Shown here: piece by piece, positions 33,749 through 49,600 of the stretch
Layout of the letters: every line of letters starts with the position of its first letter
Numbering within the stretch: position 1 is the first letter of the stretch
Assembly (NCBI GenBank): GCA_030737835.1
Contig: JAUJYN010000013.1
Location: 3,455,570 to 3,519,569 of the forward strand
Direction of reading: 5' to 3'
DNA: 64,000 nt
Origin: Acorus gramineus
Taxonomy: Eukaryota; Streptophyta; Magnoliopsida; Acorales; Acoraceae
Notes under the pieces: generated by a model
Told to the model about the DNA's origin: nothing
The model's database searches: none
What the model saw: the letters and a program-made list of their open reading frames with translations, nothing else
Made by a program: the position numbers and the translations under genes

Positions 33749-36700
33749 CTTTTTAAAAATTAGCTCTAACTAACTAATATCACAATAAATACTCGTAATG
33801 GAATCCCAAAAAAGGGGGGATCATTATATCATCTCCCCATCATTAATCCACATAACATAATCCAAAAAAAAATGGGGGGATCACTGAATCCTTTCCCGTG
33901 ATTGAACATATTCTAAAAAAAGTTTAAAACTTAGGGTTTCCAAATTGGGTAAAACAATACGAACCAAAAAAAAATCGACTATAAAGAATTCATATCATCT
34001 GATTCTATTCCCCAAACATATTATCAACAATGGTGAAAAAAAAATGTTAGATTTCTTGCTACAATCGAAACTTCACCGTCACGGTATATTTTTTTTTTGG
34101 GGGGGGGGATGAAATATCTGGTTTTCAAAATTAAATATGAAACGATTTCCTTCCGTTTTTTGGTCTCCTATTAATCTGATTGAATTTGAAATCAATTTGA
34201 AAAATCAGTGTTTCAGATAAGTGCATCTGAAATATAAAAAAAGATTGTGCAATTGTTTCATGATTCGGTGAAACAAAATCTGATTGACTGAGCAATTAAT
34301 AGTAGCCAAATGAAATGTTTGAAATATCATATGCATGTAGATCATGAATTATTATATTATCTTTGATAATTAACATGCATTGTTTGATGAATATATCTTA
34401 TTTTTTTGTAAACAATCCATGTATCTTAATCAACTGTACATGTATCTGAAAACCTGTTATCAAATAAATATGAATATGAAGAATTATGTAACAACAGAGA
34501 ACTCAATAGTAACATTACAAGCTATTAACAAGTAGCCATGAATCATAATATATTGTGTATTAAAAACTTCAATCTTATATTTTGGATTACTCAACTGTTT
34601 TTGTAAATCCTTTGATGAAAATAGATTAATGCTCTTGTAAAAATTGTATTTATCTGAATCAATTGTATCTGAAATTTTTATATAAAACATGGCTAAATCC
34701 TTTGGCTGTATCTAAAAAAACAAACATTTGATAGCATTTATTTGTGTGCAATCTGGCTGTTCATATGTATCTGAAATATAGATGGTATATATAGTTTTGA
34801 TCTCTCTGATATTTGTTTAGAAAGTCTTGATTTCATTTTTAAGATACATATGTATCTTAATACACAAAAAGACAGTGTTTGTCCACTGTTCGTATAAAAA
34901 AGACAATTTGATGTGTATGATACTGTATTAGGCATTTTAACTGCATCTGGATGTTATACAAATTATGCAAAAGCAAAAAAAGACAGAGTTGCTGAACAAA
35001 GAAGAAACTGGGCATACTATCCCGAGTACAGATCTACAATGAACAGAATATTTGAAACATTTGCAGCAATAGAGTTGAGCCAAAGGCATTCAGACAATCT
35101 CTTCTACATTTTGCTGATCAGCCACAACAAACAATTCCTTCGACAAACTGGTTTTCACAGAACATGGATCATTGATGTCATCCAAATGAATTGAGTCTTC
35201 ACATGTGTCCACAAAATCACCATCATTGCCTGGTGAAAAAAAAGAACATCAACCACATGTTATCAATTAAGATATAATCTTGTATCTAAAAATCCAAATG
35301 AACAAATATAATCTACATGCTACTCAGAACTGCATAGAAAATTCATAAAAGGTCTTCAAAATGCCAACAATAAGCAATTACATATTAATCAGCTATATAT
35401 TAATCAAATCCATAAAAATAAAAATAACAACCTTAAAAAAATGGGCTGAATTCAAATTCAGATACAGATGTATCTAGAATTTGAATTAACAAATACACAT
35501 TCCATTCAAGTGAATGTCTAGTGTATTTCAAAATCTTTAATCTGAATGAGTCGAATAATACTAATATAAAGCTAAAAAATATGCTGAATGACACATTATG
35601 CATAATTATACACAAACACACAATCATAAACGATTGTACAGATCATACTTGGTACACAACAATGCATGAAAATCAAGATACAGCCCATGTATCTGAATTT
35701 AAAATAAAATTCAGATTCAATTAATGTATATAATGATTCAAAGTAATGACGAAAAATAAAAAATGAAATAATGTATTCAGATCGAAAAAGTACTAGCCTG
35801 ATTGGTTCTCCATTGTTTGCACCACAAACTGGTCACAAATAAAACTAAATGAATCAAAATTCTTCTCTTCTCCACCGATCAAACTGAAACAAAAATAAAA
35901 TTCACTGTTTGTTTTCAAATCCACCTATCCATCTGAATTTGAAAACTAAAATATCGCAAAATCTTGTAATTTTTGGGAACCGAAAAACCTAACCTGGATG
36001 TATCAAATTCTGATTGCACCACAATTAGATCGCACAGAAGAATAAAATTGAGAATTCACCACGCATACATGGACCATATCTAAATAGAAAATGAAATTGA
36101 CTTTTTTTTTTTTCTGTTCCTCTAATCTTTCAAATTGATTAATGTATTCAGTATACGCAATTTCTTCTAATTGAATCGTCCGATTGAATTAATTGTTTCC
36201 ACAAAAAGAAAGAACAACGAAATTATAGTTTCACCTCCAATGGGACGGTTACGATACAGGGGATCGGTTACGATATATGGGTTAAAAAGGCAAATATAAC
36301 ATAAAATGGTATTTTGGAGAATTCAATCTTGCCATCTCATGGGGCTTGAGATGGGGTCTATCAGTTGGGGCCCAAAAATCATTATTGTTAAAAAAAATGG
36401 TGTGAGCTACAGATGAAGCTGCAATTGGGGCTGGACATATCCTTTTATGTATACGTATATTACAATTAGATAATTTCATACACGAAAATGATTTAAGTAT
36501 TTCAGCGCCTCAATGTTATACTTAGTTATCATGCAATAAGAATGATATATTCATCCCATTCTCTGCCCACTAGGTTGGTAGAATTGGAGATTGTTGAAGG
36601 GGGCGATGGGTCTTGATGAGAATTTTGTGTTGCTACAGGAGATGTGGGTTGCGGGTCAAAAGAAGATGTGGGTCAAACGCTTACAAGTAAAGAGGGGATC

Positions 36701-37598
36701 GGTGTGCGAAGACAAAGGTTACCCAGTCGTTCGTCCTTGCAATTGTGTGGGTCCTTTGGAACCATTCCATTTTTCGTGACTCTAAGAGTGTATATTGAGA
36801 ACATATGAGATTCGGATATTAACCTTATCAATGATTGGGAGTGTATATCGGGGGTAAAATTGTGGTAGAAGAGTAGGTGGGTGTGTAATTTAGCTTTTGG
36901 CTGTTAGACCTCTCTTTTACCGGTCTTCTCTTATCTTTCATTTTGAGTTTGTCTTGCTTATTTATAAAATTATGACACATGCATGTTGAATAATGAAGAA
37001 AGGGACAAATATTTCAATTGTCATACAGATGGTGTAAACAGAAAAAGAAACAATAGCAAAGTTGTTCAACAACTAAAATATTTTCTGAGGATTAACAATA
37101 TGTAGGTTATTAATTATAGCCTTATGGGTTTTTGTTATTTATTCCAACAAACAAGCCTAAACCCTAGTGAAGGACTGCATAATTTATGCATAGTGAGAGT
37201 GCAAGGGAAGTCACTATATGTATATTATCATAGCCTACTTAGTTATAGCAACGAATGTCTTAATAGATATTTGTGAGAGGACAACTATAATTTTTGGTAG
37301 TGGATGGATGATTGGCATAATCATAACTACTGAAAACAGACAATTTAGTGAAAATAAAAAAAGCATGACATATCAAATATCAGACAGGAAGATCCCATAT
37401 TTACATAAGATTGACATTTCCCTGAAGGATGAGGAATACTGCAAAAATCATGACAAGGACATCAAGAATATGATATTATTGATGAAATGAATATAGAATA
37501 TTCCATCTATTTATTTCATTAGTTTAATAACCTAGGATATATACACATTCTTTCTATGAGAATGTCTTAATAATTACATATATATAAAAAATCACAAA
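33749..37598. other. AT-rich stretch, transposon-like, no clear gene
   Basis: Contains a cluster of GTATCTGAA-type motifs (34200-35950). There is also a minus-strand scrap at about 35825-35110 that could be two short exons reading MENQSG and DGDFVDTCEDSIHLDD before a stop. Homopolymer tracts lie near 34090 and 36105. The final bases should include the 3' untranslated region of the callose synthase gene. Nothing else is recognised. Confidence 0.35.
34200..35950. repeat. Dispersed GTATCTGAA motif cluster
   Basis: Variants of ATGTATCTGAA, or its reverse complement TTCAGATACAT, occur repeatedly. Examples are near 34215, 34441, 34650, 34665, 34766, 34845, 35460 and 35690. Subterminal arrays of short motifs in both orientations are typical of DNA transposon ends such as CACTA or hAT. 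Confidence 0.5.
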
Positions 37599-40500
37599 CT
37601 ACCTCCGCTTATTGCGTCCTGCAAGAATCGGTTGAATTTGCAACTGCCTGTTAAATGCTTGATTGAAAAGAACGCGAGTTTGAATGGATGATATAACAGG
37701 CATCCATGCTAATGCAGCAATTGGCACGAATAGCAGGAAACCCATACCATAGTCATAAGCTTGAGCAAGGGCTTGGGCGAAGTCCCATATTCTGTAGTCT
37801 TCTATTTTGGCTCGTATTGCTAGGGATATCTGAAGAAGTGAGAATTATCAAGTCAGGGAAACCATAATTCAAGGAAGTTGTAATACAGATTAAAGCTATA
37901 TAGACATTACTTAGTTCCTTTTTGAGAACTTACCAAGAGTATACCCCATCCGGTAGGAACAAATGCTAGAAAACATAGAATCAGGTCCATGATTGAGAGT
38001 TTGCAGATGACGAACAGAACAAATACGATGGATAACATGCCAAGAAAAAGAAATGCTTTGAAAAGCCTGAACCATAGGTGATGCCTTACACTAAGCCGTT
38101 GATGTCCCACATTCACCGCCTGCAATCATGTTTTACAGTAAAAAAAAAAAAAAAAAAGAGGAGTCTAAATAACTGTTGATGTATGTTTTTGCACAAGGAA
38201 ATGAATTATCTATAATTTTGGCCCAGAATTATGGTATAGCCTCTACATCAACTTTTGTCTATGTGGCTATCCACCTCTCCACTCCAATAAACATTGGTCT
38301 CATTCGTTTAATAAGCCATAAACCAAGAGAAAAATGAAAAAGGAAGGGGGTGGGGCAAGCAAATATCTCACTGTTCTATTGATTGATCAATGTCATTCAT
38401 AGTGCTTAGGGAAAACATGGGTAGAGTCCTTACCTTGACCAACAGGAAGATGGCAAAAATCACAATCCAAGAAAGAATATAAACGACAATATTCTTGTCT
38501 TCTGATGATATTTTGAGGTGATACACAAGCCCGTATTGGTAGATGAAGAACCGGAGAGAGAGAAGTATTTCAACTATCCTAGAGCACAGGCTTGTATGTT
38601 TGAGATGCGCCTGCTCATCATTCCACCATGACTCCCAGCTCTTATCCTGTTGTGCACCTATCCCCCCTTCTTTCCTCATCCACTTTTTCCAATCTATCCA
38701 ATCCTCCACTATCTTCCGCCAGGCAAATCCAGAAGGATTAAAGAGGAATGGTGCAAACAGCCAGCTCCCTGTCATGAACCAGATAGAATACATGACCAAG
38801 GCATGTGTCACATCTGTTTCATTAGCTGGCTTGTATGTGTTGTATATGATCAAGAGCAATAGTAGTTCAAATCCTTTCAGAAAGTGGCTACGTGAGTATA
38901 ATCGATAGTTCTCGGTGAAACTTGCATGAAACACCACAAACTTGCGCCCTGTGGGTCTGTACTTGGCACCCCCATGAAGAATGGTGCGACCGTAATAGTG
39001 GGACTTTGTTCCAAGGGAGAATGTGAAGAAGACGGATGCCAGTTGCAGCTGCATGAGGATGAAGTCACTCATTGCTATACGGAAACCTTTCTCCAGAGCA
39101 ACCTCCATAACCATTGGTAATCCTGTTAAAAGCCCAAGTTGTATGAACGACTGAGAGGCCAGAGCTGTTTCCAAGGATTTTATATTTGCTGTTCCAGCCT
39201 TATCGAGGAGTGCTGTCTCCAACCCACTAAGAACCAGGTATAGCTTCCCATATAGGAAAACATAAACTCCAAATACCGTTATCTGCAGAGATTTGACAAT
39301 ATATGAATCAGAATGGTAATAAATCATACTATTTATAAAGATTTTTAAACTTAAACAAAAAATCATATTGTTTACTTCTTTTTTTTCTTTATTTTTTGAA
39401 AAATTTCCTAATAACTGGAACAGTAGGCCTGATATGGATTATAAAGTCTACCTAAAAAAATCACAATTTTTTAGATACATGGTTTACATTTTGGACCTAT
39501 GAAATTCACATATCATTTTCATATGCATAATCTTGAATTGATTCTAATGCACATCAAATGAAACCTCCTTTTCATGTAAAATGACACTAGTTTCAGAATC
39601 ATGGATCATCATGGATGGTTTTACTTTCAATTTTAATGGTCCATTTTGGAATCTAAAAGCTGTTGTCTGCAAGTCAGTTAACAGTGATGTGAACGGTTGG
39701 CATTATGTTATGCACCAACTTAACGTGATGCAAATACAGCTGAACCAAGACTAAATCGTGTGATTCAAAAAGACGTTGATCTCAAACAACTAGGGGGAAG
39801 CAAAAAGTCACACATTAGCTTCAATTCAAAGTTAAGAGGATTATCTTTGGTTCCCTTTCTCATCCATTGTCATATATCACAACCATGTTAAAAAGTGATT
39901 TGAGTGTCGAGCAAGTACCAGATTGTTGAAGTAAAACCCAATTGTCGTGAAGTAACATGAAAGCATCCGAAAAAAATCAAAACATTGACCAAGGCGATAT
40001 ATGTCACGGCTGAGTGTTTGCTCAGCATTTCCATTGGCTACTTTTGCTTCGAACTTTGAGATCTGGTTTAGACCTACATCACGACCCTTTCCAACTTGCA
40101 TGTACTCATGATAAGTGACAAATCCTTGTCGAAGTGTGGAGTTAAATCCTGCAGGAGAAGACATTACATCATCAAACCACTAATATTATCTTCATATCAA
40201 AAGTGAAGCAAGCTTGTTTCTACCAGCAAATACATCCTCGCTCAAGTTGATAGTTCTTGATGCTTTGCTTATCCCACCTCTTGTCAAGTGAAATACCCTG
40301 TCAAATATATCTGGATGGCCATAGTGAAATCGCACCCTGGAAGTAGAAAGCATAGAAAAAATATCATCTAGAAAATGAATATTGAGATACAAGAGAAGAA
40401 GTACCTCAGATGGAAATGAAAATAGAATGAAGATGGAGGATAAGAACCATTTATTAACTTTGAATGTCATATGTATGTTTTAACTTTTAACCCATAATAT

Positions 40501-43500
40501 CTTGCTTTATGACTTGTCAAAATATAGGGTATGGTTATAAAACCCAAACCATATGGTAATCAATAAGGTTGGACTTTTCTCCTCCAATAAACTTTATTTA
40601 TTGTGCCTTTTGTATATGTTACCAGGGTCCTTCATTCAAGGATTCCATACCCTTACTCAATCCTTCCCATATCCAATAAAACATTTATAAAGTACCCTTC
40701 ATTTTAATTCAATTTTTTAATGAATTTGAAGGATACCCATATCCTGATCCAAGTAAAACGGCTTTTTGTTTAGCACATTTTTTTAGTATGTGCAATAAAC
40801 AGTCTACACAACTCGTACCTTAGAGGATTCGCTAAAAGCCTTTGCCCGATGGTAACAAAACTAGTCTCCTGATAGGACATAAATCCAGCCAGAGATGATA
40901 CACTGCAATAATTTTAAAAAAAAACAAATGTTAAAGTTGCAGGACTCAGTTATAATTGCTTCACAAGAACACTTTGTGTCTTCTATGTTCTGGGTGCATG
41001 AAATATTTACAAATTTTTATTCCCAAAAATATTAACCTTCCTGTGAATATATGTTCTCTAAGACCAAGTATGGTTGGAGGATTTTGTCGTGGAAGTCTAA
41101 GAAATTCCTGTAGCACATTTCTCATTTTGAGGGCTTCTTCCATGTAATTGTCCTGCGAAAAAGATGTGAATAAGAAAACGAGGAAGGTAGAGCACCTAAA
41201 TCAATGAGTAGGATTCATACTTGGTTCATATCTATTGTTTGAAGGGCATCACCGCGTGTGAAAATTATTGCATGGTTTTGATTCTCTGGTTTCCCTTCGC
41301 CAATATTCGGTGGGCCAGGAAGCTTGATGCGATATATTTCCTGTAGATTTCAACGTTAGCAGATGACAAGAAATCACTGAATATTCAAGATGAAGACACA
41401 ATGTTACCAGTTGATGGGTATAACTCTCAATTTATCCCATTACAACCTTGATAATATGTGATTCATTGCCCATATTTCTGTTGCAAATTATATGAAATGT
41501 CAATTTGTTTTTCATTTTTGAATTATACTAAAGACCAAATCTGTTGCATCTTGAAGAATCCTATGAATACCTACAGAATTTAATCCGCAAGTCAACTCTG
41601 CCTGGAACTTTGATAACATGAGCATCAACTTTATCGTTAGCTGTAAACTGAATAATTATGGCAGGACTTTTGCAATGACGACGCCATAAAAAATCATGCA
41701 TGGTATGAACATCTGGAAATATACTGTTTTAATTCTTATATAACTGTGGTAGTCCAGTTGCATATGTTTTAATAATCTTCATAAATCTGACTGTGATGTT
41801 AAAATTCCGATATATCATGGAAGATACTTTGCTGCCATATCACACCGTATCCATCTGATCCTCATTAGAATTTTATTATAGCTACATGCTGTTCATTTAA
41901 ACTAAAACACCAATAATTCTATTTAACTGCTTTGCATTTATAAGAAAATCAATCATATGTTATCATTTGTCTAATAACCAAAGAATAAAATATAAATAAT
42001 TTTCATCTGTCTGTTTATGATGTTAAAATGCTGATTCATCTTGAAAGAAACCTTAATCTATATCATACTGCATCCATCAAATGTCATTAGAATATCACTA
42101 TTAGCTCCATGCCACTTATTTCAGGCTGAATTCTCAATTAAAAAAATAAAAATGATACTGAGATCTAAATACAGCTTTCTGCATTCTCATAGATAATCAG
42201 AAAGATCATATAATACCAATATATTCAGATATAATGCAAATTTTATATTTTGATAGTTAATTTTTTATTATTATATATGTTGATAAAAGAAACGGAAATT
42301 TAACGGGTGATTCTTAATAGGCTGCTTTCTCAATATAATATATTAGTTAAATAAATGGCCTCACACTAAGAGACCGAGCTACTATAAACAACTATAATAT
42401 GTTACTAAGCAACATGATAATACAAGAAATCCATCTGTAAGAGTTCTGAAAAATAGCTAGCATTGAGTAAGTCATTGATGGAGTCATCACTATGCTAGTA
42501 GAATTTCTACTGAAAATCAGAAACATCAACTTTTACATGCCAACCAAAGTCACAACCAAAGAGAAAACACAAGCATGAAGGGGACATTACCTGGAGAAAA
42601 TTGTTGACTGCTTTAGCTAATACCGAATAATAAACTTTATGAGGAATATCAGATTTTATTTCTTCTGTCTCCTCAATGTAAGCAACACGCAGAGATGGAT
42701 ACCTGCAAATAGTACAGTCAAAATTATTGGATACATGAGAACATGAGATAAAAATAATTTATAGTGTTGCAAAAGTACTACTCTCTCATCAGGTCCAGAA
42801 TATCTTGTGCATGAGGATCACCAGAAGAGTTGTGTGCTCTAAACATCTGGCAAGAGATGATGTACGTGAACTTTATATCCGCAAGTGCATCTAGATGTGC
42901 AGATAGCGAGAGAGGACTGTTTATCTCTTGTTTTCCTTCAAAAGCCTGATATCCTTCAAGAATATCTGATTAAGATGCCAAATGAATCAATACATTAAGT
43001 AGATGCTGTCATTTCATGGTAATAAACACTTATAAATCTAGATTAATATTCTCATAAATTCTCTTCATGGAAATAACATGGAACGTCCAAGATGTTTTAT
43101 TTTGGTGCTTCCCAATAACCTGTTTAAAATACATAGAAATTAACAAACACACCTTTATCATCAGCCATGTCTAGAAATGCTTGTAGTTTGAGAGCCTTTC
43201 TGTAATACATCATTCCTCTAACTGCATAGTGAAAATATCGAGTTACAGGATATGCAGAAGATTCCATTACTACCACTGAGGTCAACATTAAGTCCACATG
43301 TCTATTTTGTTATTCCTTCACCTGTCCGGCTTAATGTTTGTCCACGAAATGATGCCCACTTCCGAACCTCTTCATTCATGGTTTCATCAGCATGATGGTG
43401 GTCCCAATCGCTACATTTCATGCGTTCTAAGAAATTTTTCCACTCATCTGAAGAAATTAAAAGGGAAAGAAAAGATCAATAAAATGCAAGTAAATTTACA

Positions 43501-43645
43501 GGAGCATCTAAAAAAAAGCCTTATCCAACAGTAACCTGGATATATCTTTTGCATATAAAAGATGATTGAAGAAGTTCCATCTTGAGTAGAAAGAAGCTCG
43601 TCTTCTGAAAAATTTACCTCTTCCATGAAATAAGGGGTCAAAACA
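37599..43645 (-). other. CALS8: CALS8 exons 29-41
   Basis: 43645-43536, 43447-43322, 43221-43153, 42965-42782, 42702-42591, 41340-41221, 41152-41037, 40902-40819, 40336-40224, 40148-39919, 39282-38434, 38119-37934, 37829-37599. Exon 39 (849 nt) is the largest and holds RPTG and most of the C-terminal membrane region. Stop TAG is at 37599-37601. Exon 32 uses the donor GAGAGA|GTAGTA, chosen because it alone keeps the frame. Confidence 0.9.
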
Positions 43646-46600
43646 CTGGATGAAAGATGAACTTAGTTAGAAAAGCAAAGACTCGTAAGCAGTTTCTTTA
43701 TACAACAAAATTTAACTTGAAGGAATTAACTGTTGCAGAAAAATGTTTGATAAGAAATTTTCTCAGAACATTTATATTCTGATAAGTCAAAAAAGAATGC
43801 ACAGTGAGATAATTTACTAACTCATATTTTGTAAAATTAAAATGTGTAACATTTGAGAACATTCTCCAACTATTGGACAAATTTTCCCATGATGACAGAA
43901 AAAAAATTGTTTTTTGGAGATAACCCATAACATAAAAAATTATTCGTGATAATCTTAAGATCAATAAAAATAGGAAGAAGAGAGAAATCTACAAGTACAG
44001 AATTTGTATGACCATTTCAATAAATTTCCACACAATAATTAGAAGTTGACAATTTGTGCCTTGATTTTGAAGTTCGATTAAACCCTGTATCAATGTTGTA
44101 TCTCAGTGGAATTGCTCATTCTAGAAAACAAGTCTCATTGGCTAGACAATTTAAATAAAAAAATTCAAGGGGTCTAACTCTTTTTTCAGGGTATGCGCAT
44201 GCTTCATATGTTTAAACAATAATGAGCATTTATGTAGTTCCTCAACTAATAAAATCATTTATTATCATTGCACTGAGAGAAAAAAATATTTCATCTATTA
44301 TGTGAGCACTACACCCTATACATGCCCACAAGGATTACGGCATACTACCCTCAATAGAAAGACAAATAATCAATACTATTTTTTTTTAATACCCTCTCTC
44401 AAGCCCGAAGGATGCTACCTATGGAATTTGTATGAAAATACATAAATATACCCTCAAACCCAACAATAAACAACTTCAATACCAAAAGAGACTGCAAGTT
44501 ATGATACTGACAGTAAAATCTCGATGCTATGTCAAAGAGGAGAAAAGAAGATAGCAAGTCAAGACGAAACTAAAAAATGCTATAGGAGGTCACACATATA
44601 ACAAGCATCTAATAAAAAATTGAACAATGTTCGTGATAAAGTGTTAAGTGAAAGGGATATTTAAGTTATATTAAACACTAGGTAGGAGATACCAAGACTA
44701 AATAAAAGAAAGATGAAATAAAACTATGACAAAGTCTTTGAAAGAAACCCGTATTAGATGCAGAAAACTAAATTTAAGGTGCCGAATAGAACCCACAGGA
44801 ATTGGAAAAAATCATTCAAATTATGAAGAATTGAAAAGTTTAAAAGACATCTCAAATGGGTAATATTAAGAAGCACGAGAAAGAACATGACATCAAGGTA
44901 TCGGATAAACCTAAATTTTCTATGGATGCATTGGTAAAAATGATGTAACATGCATTGAATGTGGTTTCCAACAATGTCAAGAATGAGACATCAAAATCAT
45001 GTTACACATAGTCCTTATATATAGTCTTAATTAGTCTAGTTTTTCTAATGAGATTTATACTTCTTAGATGAAATATGTGATTTTTAAGCATAAAGGAGTA
45101 CATTCAATTCATTGGAGTATTTACTTTTTATCTTGTAAAGGTACATATTATGTACCTTAAAAAAAAGGACTCCAAAAGAGAATGTGCTATTAAGACTACA
45201 TGTAACATTATTCATTAATATTTATATCATTTTTTTAGTGAAAGTTTGGTGAATCCTATTTTATTTATAGAGAAACTCCATAGATACAAGTAGAAAAGGT
45301 TTCTCCCAATACAAAAAAATTAAAATAGAAGGAGATCAAAGGAGGCCAAGGCCTCTAAGCAAACAATGATTACAAAACTTATATCATTACATTTTTTCTC
45401 TGAGAAAAGTTTTATATATCTATTTAATAGATATTTTTCTCTTTTTTTCATTTTTTATATTAATAAAGTGGGCAGATTTTCTGAATGACACACAACTTAA
45501 ATATTTGGATAAAAATCACAATTTAGATTATGTCAAAATTAGATTAGTCCAACCTGAAGGATAACATATTGCGAACTTTTGGAGGTGCAGGCATATCCAT
45601 AAAAAGAGAATTTGCAAAGAAGGAAATACGCCGTCGAGCTTCCAAGTTTCTAGGGATTTCCATTGCTGATTCTTTGGCAGTAAGCAAAAATAACAAACGG
45701 TGCACCTGATATCCAAAAATTTAAATCATTATGACAAATCTATTGTTAAAAAGAAATTTTGAGATCAAAAAGTCACCTGTTGCTTCAGATGGCGATTTTC
45801 TGGCAGTGGGTAAACAATAGCGGGGGAGGCAAACAACAGCTGTTCATGCTGCCTGAAAAAAGAATTTTCATCTTCTTCCAGATGTTGTGTGAAGTTTAAC
45901 AAATCAAAAACCCTGCAAAAATAAGATGACCACTTTAGTGAAGATGCCGAGTTTATCTGTCTAGCTAATATATGACTTGACTGCATCTCACCTCGAACCA
46001 TGCACCATCATGTCCATGGTTACAATCTCAAAGATATCTTGAAGTAATAGGACAACTTTATGCTGATGAGAACATTTATTCTCAACCTTGAAGAAGCAAT
46101 GCCAAACATGGAGGAGAAAAGGTTTTTTAACAGTAGCAGGATGTACATGAAATGCAAAGATCATAAAGTAAAAATAATAATTACCAAAATTTCCATTAGC
46201 TGAATACATTTGTTGTGGAGGGCCGGAAGTTCACCCATCTTGAAGCCAGTGAGAAGGCTGGATTTGCTAATACTTGTTTCAATTTCATCAATGATAGTAG
46301 ATAAAACTCTGGAAGAATAACCACAGTGAGAAGAGCAACAATGTCCAGAGATCTATACAAGTGACTAAGAAACAGTCAGATCTAGAAATAAGCTCAACAC
46401 GATTAGCAAATTAATGAAAAATTGTTTCCTACCTTTTCTCCAGATTGCCCACAATCAGACAAAACAGAATGTTCTTCAGTGAGCTGTAACACTCCATAAC
46501 AGCACAATACATGTAGTAGTCCTTTCTTATTTTTTGGTAAAGCTTCACATCCTTACCCACAAACTCTCTTGCCACATCCAACGCTGTTGATAACTGATAT

Positions 46601-49600
46601 ACGTGGAATGAAAATTAAAAGAAGGGGCAACCAAATATTTTGTTGAATTTTATAATAAAAATAAGTGTAGGACAACCTTGTTACCGAGGAGAAACACAGG
46701 CCAACCGACTGAGCCAGAGCTGAAGTCTGATGATGGTGGCATGGTCATCAAATCCATCTCTCTGGATTAACAAGAAAGCACGTTTTAAAACTTTCTATTG
46801 GTGGATGATCGAATTTTAACTATAATAAATATTTGGCATGAACCTGTTATTTATCAAGTCCTCTGAACGGAAACTACTAATAATTTGGTTCCACACTAAA
46901 GCAAATTTAGCGACACACCCTTTTTCATCTTTTGGCACCTGAAGAAAAAGTTTTCACGATTATCAAAATAAAAGAGAATGCAATAGTGTTGTTCATATCA
47001 TTTCAAGTTTTATGGTATAATTTGCTGGCTTTCTCTGAACTTCACAGATCTTAAAAGATTATTAGAGATGGAACTTTATATACCTTGAGGAGCTTATTTT
47101 GTAATAGACCCACTACTTTTCCCTTTTGCTTTCTCTTTGATGAGGCTGGAGTTAGACAGACATTGAAAGCAGAAGGCAAGGACTGGAATCTACTTCTCAG
47201 CATTCCCATTGTATGAATCTGATTAGAAAAATACCGATGTTAGAACAGAAAAAAAACCTTATTTAAAACACAAGAGAGAACAAAAATGAAGTTAAGCAAT
47301 TTGATTGTGAGAGGGTAAAATTAACCACCTCACCAAGATGATGGAATATACCATATATCCCACCAAAAATTGTACAGAAGATGGAATACCATATCTGTGT
47401 GTCCATGAAGTATACCTGAAACAATTCAAGATAGCATGCCACATTTCTAAATGATTTTAAAAAATAAAAATTTAGCAAGGGAAAAAATATGAAGACTGAG
47501 AAGTAAGAAACATGAGTGCCAATCTTAAATGAGAGAGATTCAAAGGTTCTCACGAGCACAATTGGAGCCCAAATAGCAAGTATCACACCAACGTTTGTCT
47601 TCACTGGAGAAGAACTTTTTGAAGTTAATTAGATCTAAAGATATTAATCAATATGCCAGAACATACTAGTAAGAATTGTGAAAATCACCTTTTGGGAAAA
47701 ACTCATGCCAGCCGTATTTGCTTACACTGATTTTCATTATCTGCTTTGTTGGTTCCATGAGTGGCTTTATCTGCATTTTCTGGAAATTTAGATTTCATCA
47801 CCCTTATAAAACTACAGGAACTTTGAGAGTGTGTCACACTAGTTAAAACTAAACAATGGTAGACAAAAGGGAAGAAAAATTGAACTGAATTTTAAACTGG
47901 TCACCCTAAAACCATTCAGACTAGTTACTTTCTAAATTATTTATCTCGCCTTTAGGGAGGATGCCTTTACTTCCTTTTCTGGTACAAACCTAAATGGATC
48001 CTCCACTTATTTCGCACATAGCCAATGACTAATATTCAAGAGAAAGCAATCTTGTCATTTACAGTTCCTTTGTTGCATTATCTTCAAAGATTAAAAAAAA
48101 ATTATTTTTCTTGAAAGCTAAATAATAAAAAAAAGTTAATCACGATTCTCAATTTTCAACAAAAAAAGCATTAATGTGATCATCATATAATTAATCAAAA
48201 TTGATTAGAGCATGAATGTACATATTTCATTCCTATGAAGGAAAAATATTGCGATAATTTACCTCAAAATGATAACTGAATGAAAATTTGCTCAACAATA
48301 ATATAAGCCAAAATATCGTGTACCTGAAACAAAATAAAGATTACAAATAAAAAACCAAATAACATATAAAGAGGAGCAAATCCAATCATGTTTTAATAAT
48401 TACTTCAGACGAGATACTTGACACTCTTGCATTCCCCGTCCCACAAATGTCTGAGGCTGTACAATGATATAACTTTCTTATTAGAACATCATGTTCAAAA
48501 TCAGGATATTATTAATTCAATTATCATGAAATCTTTTTCATGCTCACATTTCATTATTACTAGAAACTTAATTCATATTTCAAGAAAATCTAAAAAAACC
48601 TTAAAAGAAATGCACATCAAAGTTCACAAAAAGAAGTTTAGTGATACAATAATCAAATCACTTTATATTCTACGGGAACTTAATATGTAGCTTAACAGAA
48701 CAGGGTGAAAAGGCAATATGAGATTTACCTGTTTCCACCAAGAGATGATCTTGCAGACTTGCGAATTAGAAGTCTCAATATATTTGCCAATAGCAGGAAA
48801 GATGAAAGCTAATAACCCAAGACCATCAGCCAGCAAATATATTGCAACTGTGATCATATAGGAAGATATGCATATGTTTCCAAATGTACCCCTTTCTTGT
48901 TTGGGAGAACATGTATCTAATCTTCCAGACTTGACAAAATAAACTGGAAGGGTAATAACCCACATAGCAGCAATTAAAATACTCAATACATGTCTAAGGA
49001 TTTGATACATGCTAATGGTATACCTCGCTCTCCATGTAAAAGCAATGGCAAGAATTTCTGCAATCACACCTCAAATTAGAGAAATGCATATTACATAATT
49101 TGCATAATACAGTTTATAATAAGAATCAACAAGTGGTAAATCTAACATGAAAAATGAAAGGATGAATACCATAAAATAAAATCCATGAAAAATGAATAAA
49201 ATAAAAAGCAAAAGAAGTTAGCATTAAAAATATGATTTTGTTTGGTTTAGAGATGTATGCAGACCCTATATCATGTACGTTTGAAGGTTGTTACATGGAA
49301 GCATGACCTCAAACTGTATCATTAATGATGTTGGCTTCTCTACCTGCCAATGTGTCTTGACCGAGGTATGGCAGATCCTGTCCTACTCAACAACTAAGCT
49401 CCCAAAATGATGTATAATACTTTGATACATAAAGCTGAAACTGGTAGATGGACTCAGGCTTGCTGGTCGTGGTTATACTTGTGGTTAAGTAAGTGAGGTT
49501 GTTATCTTTAAAAATATGAAAAAATGGTTGGAAACTCAGAACACAAATGTGTAGCATCATATTAGCTGTAAAAATATAATTTACGACAAGTGGGTTTTCT

